Positions 48,742 through 60,174 of a stretch of DNA of 64,000 nucleotides are shown here, piece by piece. A program made the translations under genes and the position numbers. The stretch lies in assembly GCF_003855255.1 (NCBI RefSeq), contig NZ_CP034072.1, positions 4,645,208 through 4,709,207 on the forward strand, in the 5' to 3' direction. A model generated the notes under the pieces. The model searched no databases and was not told the DNA's origin. It worked only from the letters and a program-made list of their open reading frames with translations. The DNA comes from Mycolicibacterium nivoides. GTDB lineage: Bacteria > Actinomycetota > Actinomycetes > Mycobacteriales > Mycobacteriaceae. Position 1 is the stretch's first letter; each line of letters begins with the position of its first letter.

Positions 48742-49691
48742 CGGCGCTCCCCCGCCAGTTTGCCGAGCGCGGCGAGGTCGCGCTCGGCATGGCTCTGCCG
48801 CACGTAGATCGTCAGATCCGCGACGCGACGTGCGTGTTGGGCATCCTGGCACAGCGGCGCGGGCCCGAGTGCGCGGCCCGTGCGGGTAATCGCCGCATCC
48901 ACAGCGGTTTCGGCGACGGCGCGGGTTCGCCGGGCGAGTAACTGGGCGGACCGGGAGCGATCGAAAGGGTCAGCGTCGGTCGCCTCGGCCGCCGCGACCA
49001 GCATCGCTTCGGCCGCCGCGATCGCGGCGTCGACGGCACCGAGGTGGGCCAGTACGTGCGCATCAGCTGCTCCGCGGGCGGCGCGGTCATACAGCGGTGC
49101 GGCGACTGCGCGCGCAGCACCGACCCAACACGCCGCGACGCCGATCGCACCGTGCCAGAACCCGGGGCGATCCAGATAGTCACCGGGACTACCGACGGAC
49201 ACCGCGGGCGCGCCGCTGAATTGGACCGAGCGGGTATCGCTGGCCGCCATGCCCGGATTCCTCCAGGTGCTGGGCAACGGGCGCACCCCTTTGCCGCTCG
49301 TCTCCACCGCGTACAGCGCGCGTCGGCCGTCGTCGAGGCGGGCCGTCACCAACGCGTGTGTGCAGAGGCCCGCTCCCGAGCACCACGCCTTGGTGCCCGA
49401 CAGTTTCACCGTGCCTGTTTCACCGCTTCCGGTGGTGTGCGCATTGAGGACGGCGTTCGGATCTTCGGCGGCCCACACCGCCCACAGCTGGCCTGGCGCA
49501 GGCGGTTTGGCACCCAGCTCGTCGAGGATCGCGACGGCGTCGACGTGAGCTTCCGCAAGTCGCCCGGCGACGACGTCGATCTCCGTCAGCTCCGCAAGCC
49601 GTTGCCAACGCCGCACCGTCGCACCTGAGCCCGGCAGCGGCAGGTCCAACCGGCCCGACTCCAGCCAGCTCCGAACCAAACCGGCCGTCAT
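48738..49691 (-). CDS. Short acyl-CoA dehydrogenase-like flavoprotein
   Basis: The 317-residue protein matches acyl-CoA dehydrogenases in the middle and C-terminal domains: LWAVWAAEDPNAVLNAHTTGSGETGTVKLSGTKAWCSGAG near residues 60-100 corresponds to the FAD-binding beta domain, and the last ~140 residues are helical. It is about 60-70 residues shorter than normal FadE proteins, and the C-terminal xxEGTNxIQ motif that carries the catalytic Glu is not seen. It may act on a non-CoA substrate, like other flavoproteins of antibiotic and sugar pathways. The ATG overlaps the glycosyltransferase stop. Confidence 0.82.
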   Translation of the reverse strand: MTAGLVRSWLESGRLDLPLPGSGATVRRWQRLAELTEIDVVAGRLAEAHVDAVAILDELGAKPPAPGQLWAVWAAEDPNAVLNAHTTGSGETGTVKLSGTKAWCSGAGLCTHALVTARLDDGRRALYAVETSGKGVRPLPSTWRNPGMAASDTRSVQFSGAPAVSVGSPGDYLDRPGFWHGAIGVAACWVGAARAVAAPLYDRAARGAADAHVLAHLGAVDAAIAAAEAMLVAAAEATDADPFDRSRSAQLLARRTRAVAETAVDAAITRTGRALGPAPLCQDAQHARRVADLTIYVRQSHAERDLAALGKLAGERR

Positions 49692-50437
49692 GCGGAATCC
49701 CTTTCGGCCGAACGAAATACCGACCGCGACACATCGCGGAGGTAGCCTGCGAAGCCGCCGGGCGCCCGGCCGTTTCTGCGCGCTGAGGTGGTCACCGACA
49801 GCGTCGAGTCCCGTTCTATCCGGTAGCCGGCGGTCTCGAACCTTTCGACCAACTCGACGTCCTCGCCGGTGGCCAGGGGGCGGAAACCCCCGAGCGTCCA
49901 GTACACGTCGGCACGAAAACCCATGTTGGCGCCATGGATGTGGTTGTGCCCCTTGGGTCCCCGCGCACCCGACTCGTAGGAACGCATGTAGTGCCGGACG
50001 AGCGCGACGGGGTGATGCCGCCAGTCGGTCACCCGCACCACGCCCAGCACCATGGCGGCCGCCGACGCGGTCTGCCGAAGCAGCCAGTCGGGATCCACCT
50101 GGCTGTCGGCGTCGGTGGTGGCGTACCAGGCGCGGGAGTCGTCGACGTGGTTGCACAGCGAGCGTGCATAGGCGAAACCGGCGGCCCGGCTCGCGCCGAC
50201 GTTGCCCGCCTCCACGCTGACGAAGTGAACGTCGTGACCGAACTCGCCCACCAGCTCGGCGCTGCCGTCGTCACAGGAATCCAGGACGACGACGGTCAGC
50301 ACCGGCATCGGGCAACAGGCCGCGGCCGTGGTCACCGCACGCAGGCAGCGGGGCAGAAGCGCCGCTTCATTGTGGGCCGGAATGACGATGATTGCCTGAT
50401 CAAAGGCGGTCGCCAAGTGGTTCACCCGTGCTGTCAT
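49688..50437 (-). CDS. GT2-family glycosyltransferase
   Basis: The 249-residue enzyme has the GT-A fold: AIIVIPAHNEAALLPRCL near residue 15, VVVLDSCDDGSAEL near residue 50, the DXD-like ATTDADSQVDPDWL near residue 105 and HGANMGFRADVYWTLGGF near residue 168, where the acceptor-side motif usually lies. The GTxEDVEL-like ATGEDVELVERFE follows. It belongs to the small-glycosyltransferase group without membrane helices. The ATG at 50437 is chosen; another start is at 50470. It is the first gene of the four-gene operon, and each following gene overlaps by 4 bp. Confidence 0.88.
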   Translation of the reverse strand: MTARVNHLATAFDQAIIVIPAHNEAALLPRCLRAVTTAAACCPMPVLTVVVLDSCDDGSAELVGEFGHDVHFVSVEAGNVGASRAAGFAYARSLCNHVDDSRAWYATTDADSQVDPDWLLRQTASAAAMVLGVVRVTDWRHHPVALVRHYMRSYESGARGPKGHNHIHGANMGFRADVYWTLGGFRPLATGEDVELVERFETAGYRIERDSTLSVTTSARRNGRAPGGFAGYLRDVSRSVFRSAERDSA

Positions 50438-50483
50438 GGCTGATAGATAGCCATTTTCACCGGATTTCACACCCGCTGCCGCG

Positions 50484-50573
50484 GTGAGACCGCTACGCCG
50501 GCCGAACCGCCGGGCGCAGGCGCGTCAGCTCGGCGACTCTTCAGACCCCAGGGTGTCGAAGACTTCGTGATAC
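50484..50573. repeat. Right 90-bp direct repeat bounding the inserted module
   Basis: This copy of 46527-46616 contains the live 3' end of the PH-domain gene on the minus strand. On the plus strand it keeps the GtrA reading frame for the last 28 codons, including QARQLGDSSDPRVSKTS and the TGA, but joined to nothing. The module between the copies is about 3.87 kb. Confidence 0.93.
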
Positions 50574-51043
50574 AGCAGTGAATGCACCTGCTCCACGCGC
50601 GGAATATCGTGGAATTCCAGAGGATCCTGCGACGCCGATTCGATGATCAGCGTGCCGGTGCGCATCAGCCGGTCGGTCAGCCCGTGGCGGAATTCGACGC
50701 TGTTGATCCGCGCGAGCGGGATGTCGATGCCCGAGCGGGTCAGTACCCCGTGCCGGAACATCACCCGCCGGTCGGTGATGACGAAGTGCGTGGTCCACCA
50801 GTTGAGGAACGGCCAGACCGTCAGCCAACCGACCACGACTAGCCAAATCGCCCCGATCACGATGAACAGCACGTTCTTGGCGGTGGCCTGCCAGTCCATG
50901 GTGTTGACCACGGCGGCGACGAACGCCGATGCCGCGGTCGTCAGGACGAGGACGAGGACCGCACCGATCAGACGTTTCCAGTGCGGATGCCGGTGCAACA
51001 CCACCTGCTCGTCGTTTGCCAGCACATTCTCCGGGTACCCCAC
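50525..51043 (-). CDS. Bacterial PH-domain membrane protein (Rv3278c-like)
   Basis: The 172-residue protein has two hydrophobic helices (residues ~25-48 and ~55-85) and then a bPH2-type domain from about residue 85 (HFVITDRRVMFRHGVLTRSGIDIPLARINSVEF). The family is found near cell-envelope genes but its role is unknown. It starts 9 bp after birA in the opposite sense of accD5; the two are probably co-transcribed (birA first). Its last 49 bp lie in the right direct repeat. Confidence 0.88.
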   Translation of the reverse strand: MGYPENVLANDEQVVLHRHPHWKRLIGAVLVLVLTTAASAFVAAVVNTMDWQATAKNVLFIVIGAIWLVVVGWLTVWPFLNWWTTHFVITDRRVMFRHGVLTRSGIDIPLARINSVEFRHGLTDRLMRTGTLIIESASQDPLEFHDIPRVEQVHSLLYHEVFDTLGSEESPS

Positions 51044-51052
51044 GGCAGCACT

Positions 51053-51862
51053 CTACGGCGCATCGGGGCGCAGATGCGTGATGTCGCCTGCAGAAACCGT
51101 GGCCCGTTCGGCACCGGTGTCGATGATCAGCCGCCCGAGTTCGTCGACGTCGACGGCCATGCCCACCAACGCGTTGTCGCCGGGCAGGATCGCGCGGACC
51201 CGGCTGCCGATGGTGACGCTGCGAGCGCGGTAGTCGGCGGCCAGCCCCGGATCGGCATTGCGCCAGCCGGCGAACCGGGCGGCCAGATGCCGGAGCAGCG
51301 CCTGAGCCAGCGGGTTGCGGTCCACCGTTCCGGCTCCGAGCTGCGTCAGTGAGGTGGCCCGCGGGTCGGGGGCCTCGTCGGTGGTCATCGTCACGTTCAA
51401 GCCGAGCCCGACGACGACGACCGGCGCGGGCGACGCCACCTCAGCGAGGATTCCGGCCAGTTTCCCGCCACCCGGGCCGACCAGGACGTCGTTCGGCCAT
51501 TTCAGGCCCACGCGTACGCCCGTGACCTCAGCGACGGCGTCGACGACGGCGACCCCGGTGGCCAACGGCAGCCATCCCCAGGTGTCCGCGGGAACCCCTG
51601 CCGCGTCGACTCCGACCGACAATGCCAACTGTGACCGTGGCGGCGCCGACCACTGCCTGCCATGCCGTCCGCGCCCCGCGTTCTGGTACTCGGCCAGCAA
51701 CACCGCACCGGCGATCTCCCCACCGGCGGCCGCCCGCGCGATCAGATCGGCGTTGGTCGATCCGGTCTCGTCGACGACGTCGAGTTGATGCCACGGCGCG
51801 CTCAACGACTCCCGCAAAGCGGCGGCATCGAGCGGCGGGCGGTTCGGCTGGCGATCATCCAT
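51053..51862 (-). CDS. birA: Biotin-protein ligase BirA
   Basis: The 269-residue ligase attaches biotin to acyl-CoA carboxylase subunits such as AccA3. It is the short, class I form without a DNA-binding domain. The biotin/ATP loop is NAGRGRHGRQWSAPPRS near residue 65, the catalytic strand GLKWPNDVLVGPGGGKLAGIL near residue 120, and the C-terminal SH3-like domain follows residue 220. In M. tuberculosis Rv3279c sits beside accD5 and accE5, whose partner needs biotinylation; here a five-gene cassette separates them. Confidence 0.94.
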   Translation of the reverse strand: MDDRQPNRPPLDAAALRESLSAPWHQLDVVDETGSTNADLIARAAAGGEIAGAVLLAEYQNAGRGRHGRQWSAPPRSQLALSVGVDAAGVPADTWGWLPLATGVAVVDAVAEVTGVRVGLKWPNDVLVGPGGGKLAGILAEVASPAPVVVVGLGLNVTMTTDEAPDPRATSLTQLGAGTVDRNPLAQALLRHLAARFAGWRNADPGLAADYRARSVTIGSRVRAILPGDNALVGMAVDVDELGRLIIDTGAERATVSAGDITHLRPDAP

Positions 51863-51893
51863 GGGCCGTCAGCTTATTCGCACCGGTAATGAG

Positions 51894-53003
51894 CTACCGA
51901 TTGGCCAGGTTGGCCGCGACCTCCTCGTGCCACAGCTCGTTGGCGTGCGTGGTGTCGACCTCCTGCTCGAAGCGATCGGTCATGTCGGGCGTGACATCGG
52001 CGGCATCGACGTAGAACTGCTCGTACCACCGGCGATGGTGGTAGACCGGACCGTCCTCCTCGGTCAGCAATGGATTGTCGATCCGGGCCTTGTGCTTCCA
52101 GATCTCGACGTCCTCCATGAAGCCGTCGCCGAAGGTCCGGCTCATGGTCGCGGCGAGCTTCTCGGCCTTGTCCGCCGACAGCGCGGGATTCTGCTGGACC
52201 GCGACACCCCACTGCAGCACGAACGAGTCATGCGTCACCGGGTAGTGGCAGTTGATCAGGGCGATCTCCACGGTGAAGTCAGGGGCGAGGTCGTTGTGCA
52301 GCCAATTGATCATGTACGCCGGACCGAAATACGTTGCCTCCGAACGCAGGTAGGTGCCGTCCCAGAGCTCTCTGGTGGCGTAGTCCGGACGCGGCTTGGA
52401 CTCCATGAACTGGCTTGCGGTGTGGCCTTCGATGACGTTCTTGAAGTAAGTCGGGTAGGCGTGGTGAATGTAGAAGAAGTGCGCCATGTCGACGTTGTTG
52501 TCGACGATCTCACGGCAGTGCGATCCCTCGATCAGGATCGAATTCCATTGCCACGGTGACCAGATGCCCTCGTCGTAGCCCTCGATCGTGGGCGGGGTCA
52601 GCTCGGCGGCCGGCGCGGAGCCTTCCGGGTCATGCCAGACCAGCAGCTGACCGTTGACCTCGGTGGTGGGCCACTTGCGGGTACGCGCCAGCCGCGGAGT
52701 GCGCTTGGCGTAGGGCACCAACTTGCACTTTCCGTCGCTGCCCCAGCGCCAGTCGTGGAACGGACACGCCAGGTTGTCGTCCTTGACCGACCCCATCGAC
52801 AGGTCGCCGCCCATGTGCCTGCAGTACGAATCGAGCACGTGCAGTTCGCCGGCCGAGTCGGAATAGACGACGAGCTTGGTACCGAAGGCCTCGATGCCGT
52901 GCGGCTGCCCGTCACGGAATATCTCAGCGAGCCCGACGCAGTGCCAGCCGCGGGCGAACCGCGTCATCTCCGCGCCGGCGTCGATTTCCCGGATGTCACT
53001 CAT
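51894..53003 (-). CDS. KshA-type Rieske oxygenase
   Basis: The 369-residue protein has an N-terminal Rieske 2Fe-2S domain (CRHMGGDLSMG near residue 62 and CPFHDWRWG near residue 80) and a catalytic domain with the mononuclear iron ligands in NNVDMAHFFYIHH near residue 170 and a later Asp. This pattern is that of 3-ketosteroid 9-alpha-hydroxylase oxygenase (KshA), which opens ring B of steroids with a reductase KshB. It overlaps the dehydrogenase-like gene by 4 bp. No KshB is seen here. It may be one of several KshA copies, as in other fast-growing mycobacteria, and its substrate may differ. Confidence 0.88.
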   Translation of the reverse strand: MSDIREIDAGAEMTRFARGWHCVGLAEIFRDGQPHGIEAFGTKLVVYSDSAGELHVLDSYCRHMGGDLSMGSVKDDNLACPFHDWRWGSDGKCKLVPYAKRTPRLARTRKWPTTEVNGQLLVWHDPEGSAPAAELTPPTIEGYDEGIWSPWQWNSILIEGSHCREIVDNNVDMAHFFYIHHAYPTYFKNVIEGHTASQFMESKPRPDYATRELWDGTYLRSEATYFGPAYMINWLHNDLAPDFTVEIALINCHYPVTHDSFVLQWGVAVQQNPALSADKAEKLAATMSRTFGDGFMEDVEIWKHKARIDNPLLTEEDGPVYHHRRWYEQFYVDAADVTPDMTDRFEQEVDTTHANELWHEEVAANLANR

Positions 53004-54544
53004 ACATCTCGTCCTAACATGTCTTTGACCGCCAGGTGGCTGAACAGCATGCTGGTTCCGATCGGATTTCCGCCGCCCGGATAGGCGGTGCCGCTGGGCG
53101 CGGCCATGGTGTTGCCCGCGGCATACAGACCGGCGATCACCTGTCCGTCGACGTCGAGTACCCGGGCCGCGGTATCGGTACGCAACCCGCCCTTGGTGCC
53201 GAGGTCGGAGATGCCGAACGCGGCGGCATGGAAGGGACCCTTCTCGATCGCTACGAGCGGGGATGCCCCGCCGGAGAAGGCGCGGTCGTAGGCCTCGTCA
53301 CCGCGACCGAAATCCTCGTCCGATCCGGCGGCGACGAAGCCGTTGAAGCGTTCCACGGTGGCGGTCAGGTTCTCGGCCGGGACGCCGATCTTGGCCGCCA
53401 GCTCCTCCAGGGTGTCGGCGGTGTGCCACAACCCGGCGTCGATGTAGCGCTGTGCGTCGACCATCGAGACGTTCGTCGCCTTGACGGGCGGCACTTCTCC
53501 CTCGCGGTCGTCGTAGATCATCCAGTACGGCAACGTCATCGAACCGTCGGCCAGTCGCGGCAGGATCGCCCGGCCGATGCGGTCGTAGGCCGCCGACTCG
53601 TTGACGAAGCGCTGCCCGTTCTGGTCGACGAAGATGCCGCCGGTGAACCACAGCGCGAACGCGGAGCGCCCGTCGGGGTGCGTGAGGCCCGGCGACCACC
53701 AGGCCTGCTCCATCAGGTCGACGTCGGCGCCGACCGCCATCGCCGCCTGATGCGCGCGGCCCAGGTTCGCCGGCGGTCCCATGGTGTCGCGGGCGACGCC
53801 CGGCACGCCGTATTCACGGCGCAGTTCGTCGTTGCCTTCGAAGCCGCCGGCGGCGAGCAGCACGCCGCGCCGAGCCCGGATCGCCTGCCGCTCACCGCCG
53901 GATTCGACGATCGCGCCCGTCACGACGCCGTCCTCGACGACCAACTCCACCAGCGGGGTGTTACGCCGCACCGAGGCATTCGGGTACTGCTCAATGGCTT
54001 TGAGGAACCGGGCGATCAGCGCCCGGCCGCCGATGAAGTAGTCGTCGGGCTGTTCGGCGCCGAGCCGGTCGGCGTCGAGCGGGCCCCGCACCAGCTCGCG
54101 CAGGTGCGGGGCTTTCTCCACCTTGAGCGGCCGGGCCGCGATGTGGCGTTGACCGTCGGTGCGGGCCTTGGGCGCCTTGCCGAAATAGTCGGGCCACGGC
54201 ATCGGCGCGAACTTCAGATTGTCGTCGGCTTCGAGATACTCGATCAGCCCGGCGCCGCCGCGGACGTAGGTGTCCTGCAGTTCCCGCGGGGTGCGGTCGC
54301 CGACGACGGCGTGGTAGTACTCCAGCGCGTCCTCGATGGTGTCGTCGGTGCCGGCCCGCTTGAGCACCGGGTTGCACGGGAACCACACCCCGCCGCCACC
54401 GGAATACGCTGTGGTGCCGCCGAATTTGTCGCTGGCCTCCACCAGGATCACCGACAGACCTTCGCGGGCGGCGGTGAAGGCGCCGGTCACGCCGCCACCG
54501 CCGGACCCGGCGATCAGCACGTCACATTCGTCTGTCCACTTCAT
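53000..54544 (-). CDS. 3-ketosteroid delta1-dehydrogenase-like flavoprotein
   Basis: The 514-residue flavoenzyme has the FAD motif VLIAGSGGGGVTGAFTAAREG at residues ~8-28, GGTTAYSGGGVWFPCNP near residue 43, and the C-terminal AYPGGGNPIGTSM near residue 490, whose Tyr and Gly match catalytic residues of KstD. KstD inserts a double bond into ring A of 3-ketosteroids, and together with KshA breaks the ring. The ATG at 54544 begins MKWTDECDV after a GAGGCGGG site; longer frames run into the acyl-CoA ligase gene. It is 10 bp after that gene and overlaps the Rieske gene by 4 bp. Confidence 0.87.
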   Translation of the reverse strand: MKWTDECDVLIAGSGGGGVTGAFTAAREGLSVILVEASDKFGGTTAYSGGGGVWFPCNPVLKRAGTDDTIEDALEYYHAVVGDRTPRELQDTYVRGGAGLIEYLEADDNLKFAPMPWPDYFGKAPKARTDGQRHIAARPLKVEKAPHLRELVRGPLDADRLGAEQPDDYFIGGRALIARFLKAIEQYPNASVRRNTPLVELVVEDGVVTGAIVESGGERQAIRARRGVLLAAGGFEGNDELRREYGVPGVARDTMGPPANLGRAHQAAMAVGADVDLMEQAWWSPGLTHPDGRSAFALWFTGGIFVDQNGQRFVNESAAYDRIGRAILPRLADGSMTLPYWMIYDDREGEVPPVKATNVSMVDAQRYIDAGLWHTADTLEELAAKIGVPAENLTATVERFNGFVAAGSDEDFGRGDEAYDRAFSGGASPLVAIEKGPFHAAAFGISDLGTKGGLRTDTAARVLDVDGQVIAGLYAAGNTMAAPSGTAYPGGGNPIGTSMLFSHLAVKDMLGRDV

Positions 54545-54554
54545 GCGGCCCGCC

Positions 54555-56252
54555 TCATAGGTAACGCTGCCTCCCGTACTGCGCGAACTCATCGTCCAGC
54601 GACTTTTTGTCATCGTCGTCCATGGCCCGGTACACCGGCTCACCGCGTCCCGCCCACCGGTACACCACCTCGTCGGTGTGCCAGCGGTCCCGCTGCAGTT
54701 CGCGTTTGAGCACCTTGTTGGACCCGGTGACCGGCAGGTCCTTCGAAACCCGCAGGAACCGCGGAATTCCCTTGGTTCCCAGGTCATCCTGGCCGGCCAG
54801 GTAGGACACGAAGGCCGCGGCGTCGAAGCCGTCGGGATCGGCCACCTCGATCGCGGCCATCACCTGATCGCCCGAACGCGGATCGGGGACCGCGTACGCA
54901 CCGGCTGCCACCACGTCGGGGTGGCGGCGCAGGACCCGCTCGATGTTCAGTGCCGAGGTGTTCTCACCGTCCACCCGGATCCAGTCACCGCGGCGGCCTG
55001 CGAAGTAGATGAACCCCGCCTCGTCGAGGTAGCCGAGATCGCCGGTCCAGTACCAGCCGTTGCGGATGCGTTCGGCATTGGCCTCGTCGTTCTTGTAGTA
55101 GCCCTCGAACGTGCGGGTGCCGAATTTGTCGACGATCTCGCCCACGGCGTCGTCGGGGTTGAGAACGCGGCCGTGTTCATCGAAAACCGCTGGCACACAG
55201 TCGTTCAGCGACTCGGGGTCGATGATCGCCACCCCCTGGTGGGCGGGGCGGCCCAGTGCGCCCGGCGGCATGTCGGGGGCCAGAACCACCGCCCCGCCGC
55301 CTTCGCTCGAGCCGTAGCCCTCGAACAGTTCGGCGCCGAAGCGGCGCCGGAACTCGTTCTGGTCGTCGGGTGAGGCCTCGGTGCCGAAGCCGCGGACCAA
55401 TGGGTTCTCGGCGTCGTCGGGTTGTTCCGCGGTGGCCATCAGGTAGCCGAGCGCCTTGCCCACGTAGGTGAAGAACGTCGCGCCGAAATATCGCACGTCC
55501 GGCAGGAATCCGGACGCCGAGAACGCTGGTGTCAGGCACACGGTTGCGCCGACCGACAGCGCCGGAGCCCACAGCGCCATGATCGCGTTGCCGTGGAACA
55601 GCGGCATGCAGCAGTACTCGACGTCTTCACGCACGTGGCCGAACTTCTCCGCGGCCGCATAGGCGATGCGGGCCAGCCTGCCCTGGCTGCATTTGACCGC
55701 CTTGGACGCACCCGTCGTCCCCGAGGTGAACAGCAGCAACATCAGCGAGTGCTCGTCCACGCCCTCGCCAGCCGCGATTTGTGCACGGTTTTCCGCGCTT
55801 ACCGCGGACTTTCGTGCACAAATCGCGTCTTGATAGGCCGGATCGTCGACAACGAGGAACCGATCGGGTTGCAGGCCGAGGTCCAGGCCGCCTAGACGCT
55901 CGGCACCGGCGGAATCGGTGACGATCAACTGGCAATCGGCATGGCGGATTTCTGCTGCCATCTCAGTGGCACCGCGGGTCGGGTTGATCCCCACGATCGT
56001 CGCCCCGGCGAGGGCGGCACCGCCCAGCCAGAACAGGAAATCCGGCACGTTGTCGAGAAGGACGCCGATGTGGAAAGGGCCTTCAATTGGGCATGAGCCG
56101 CGGAGCTCCGTCGCGTATGCCCCGCGCGCGGCGGACTCTGCGACCACCTCGTCCCAGGTCCAGTCCCGCTCGCGGGTGCGCAGGCCGAGATGCTGATCGC
56201 CGACGCGGTCGAGCAGCATCTCGGCGACCGAGTCGCGCACTGCGTCAGGCAT
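54555..56252 (-). CDS. Acyl-CoA ligase (FadD family)
   Basis: The 565-residue AMP-forming ligase has the P-loop LLFTSGTTGASKAV near residue 175, the EGYGSSEGGG motif near residue 320, YWTGDLGYLDEAG near residue 420, and the C-terminal VTGSNKVLKREL with the catalytic Lys. In the context of the Rieske and KstD-like genes it may activate a steroid side chain, like FadD17 or FadD19. A 15-bp perfect inverted repeat (55773-55827) lies in frame near residue 150 and encodes ICARKS and ENRAQI, which looks like an inserted element. It overlaps the SnoaL-like gene by 8 bp. Confidence 0.9.
   Translation of the reverse strand: MPDAVRDSVAEMLLDRVGDQHLGLRTRERDWTWDEVVAESAARGAYATELRGSCPIEGPFHIGVLLDNVPDFLFWLGGAALAGATIVGINPTRGATEMAAEIRHADCQLIVTDSAGAERLGGLDLGLQPDRFLVVDDPAYQDAICARKSAVSAENRAQIAAGEGVDEHSLMLLLFTSGTTGASKAVKCSQGRLARIAYAAAEKFGHVREDVEYCCMPLFHGNAIMALWAPALSVGATVCLTPAFSASGFLPDVRYFGATFFTYVGKALGYLMATAEQPDDAENPLVRGFGTEASPDDQNEFRRRFGAELFEGYGSSEGGGAVVLAPDMPPGALGRPAHQGVAIIDPESLNDCVPAVFDEHGRVLNPDDAVGEIVDKFGTRTFEGYYKNDEANAERIRNGWYWTGDLGYLDEAGFIYFAGRRGDWIRVDGENTSALNIERVLRRHPDVVAAGAYAVPDPRSGDQVMAAIEVADPDGFDAAAFVSYLAGQDDLGTKGIPRFLRVSKDLPVTGSNKVLKRELQRDRWHTDEVVYRWAGRGEPVYRAMDDDDKKSLDDEFAQYGRQRYL
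55773..55827. repeat. Palindromic element inside fadD
   Basis: Perfect 15-bp arms (55773-55787 and 55813-55827, containing GATTTGTGCACG and CGTGCACAAATC) enclose 25 bases that themselves fold by TCCGCG and CGCGGA. It adds about 18 codons in frame to the ligase gene. It has the look of a small dispersed palindromic repeat that has landed in the gene; no other copy was seen in this window. Confidence 0.7.
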
Positions 56253-56808
56253 GAGCCTCGGCAGCGGCGCGCTTCTGGTCGATGTAGGCCTGCGGCAGGT
56301 CTTCCTGGCTCAGCCTGGTCACGCTGACCGGGCCGGTCTGGTAGGCGTCCTCACCGATGATCAGGCCGTCGGCGTCTATCGGCCAGTTGATGAGCTGACG
56401 GAACAGCAGCAGGTAGTCGCCGTCCGGGTCGTCGACCTCGACGCCGATCGCCTGGGCGGCCGCGCCCGGATAGATCATCTTCATCCAGCCTTCCGTCATC
56501 ACCAGATCATCGTCGACGGCAAGGCGATCGATCTCGAAAACGAGGTGGTTGGCACCACTGGCCACGAACGCCTCGTAATAGGCGCGCACACCCTCGGTGG
56601 TCTTGGGGCCCATATCGGCATTGGCGTACCAGAAGTGGTAGTCCGGATTCGGGCTCAGAGTCGCCATGAGCCGGTCCATATCGGGCTCAGCCTCGGCCTT
56701 CATGTGCGCGAGAACGACGCCGAGCACCTGCCGGTGCCGCTCGTTGGTGGTGACGGCGAGACGGTCTTCCACGGGGACCCAGGTTCGGGTCGGATCGATG
56801 ATGGCCAT
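56245..56808 (-). CDS. SnoaL/NTF2-like family protein
   Basis: The 187-residue protein has the small cone-shaped alpha+beta fold of SnoaL/nuclear transport factor 2, recognisable from ERHRQVLGVVLAHMKAEAEPDMDRLMATLSPNPDYHFWYANAD and LVFEIDRLAVDDDLVMTEGWMKMIYPG. Such proteins are isomerases, cyclases or hydrolases of polyketides and steroids, or carry no catalysis. AAGGAGG precedes the ATG. It is the first gene of the steroid-like operon and overlaps the ligase by 8 bp. Confidence 0.85.
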   Translation of the reverse strand: MAIIDPTRTWVPVEDRLAVTTNERHRQVLGVVLAHMKAEAEPDMDRLMATLSPNPDYHFWYANADMGPKTTEGVRAYYEAFVASGANHLVFEIDRLAVDDDLVMTEGWMKMIYPGAAAQAIGVEVDDPDGDYLLLFRQLINWPIDADGLIIGEDAYQTGPVSVTRLSQEDLPQAYIDQKRAAAEAHA

Positions 56809-56962
56809 ATCGGCCTCCTTGTGTCGGTCGGCTTGCGGTGGCTGTTGTGGGCTGCAACGCAATCCTGGCCAATGACGTGACACCCGTCACCCGCCATACG
56901 TCGGTCGATTCGACCAATTCATCCGACAGTTGTCGGGCGGATGGAGCTCCGGAAATCCCCGC

Positions 56963-60174
<3,212 letters not shown>

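Noticed and set aside
53036..54709. 557-codon plus-strand frame
   Set aside because: It is antisense to the KstD-like flavoprotein, whose FAD and active-site motifs are intact.
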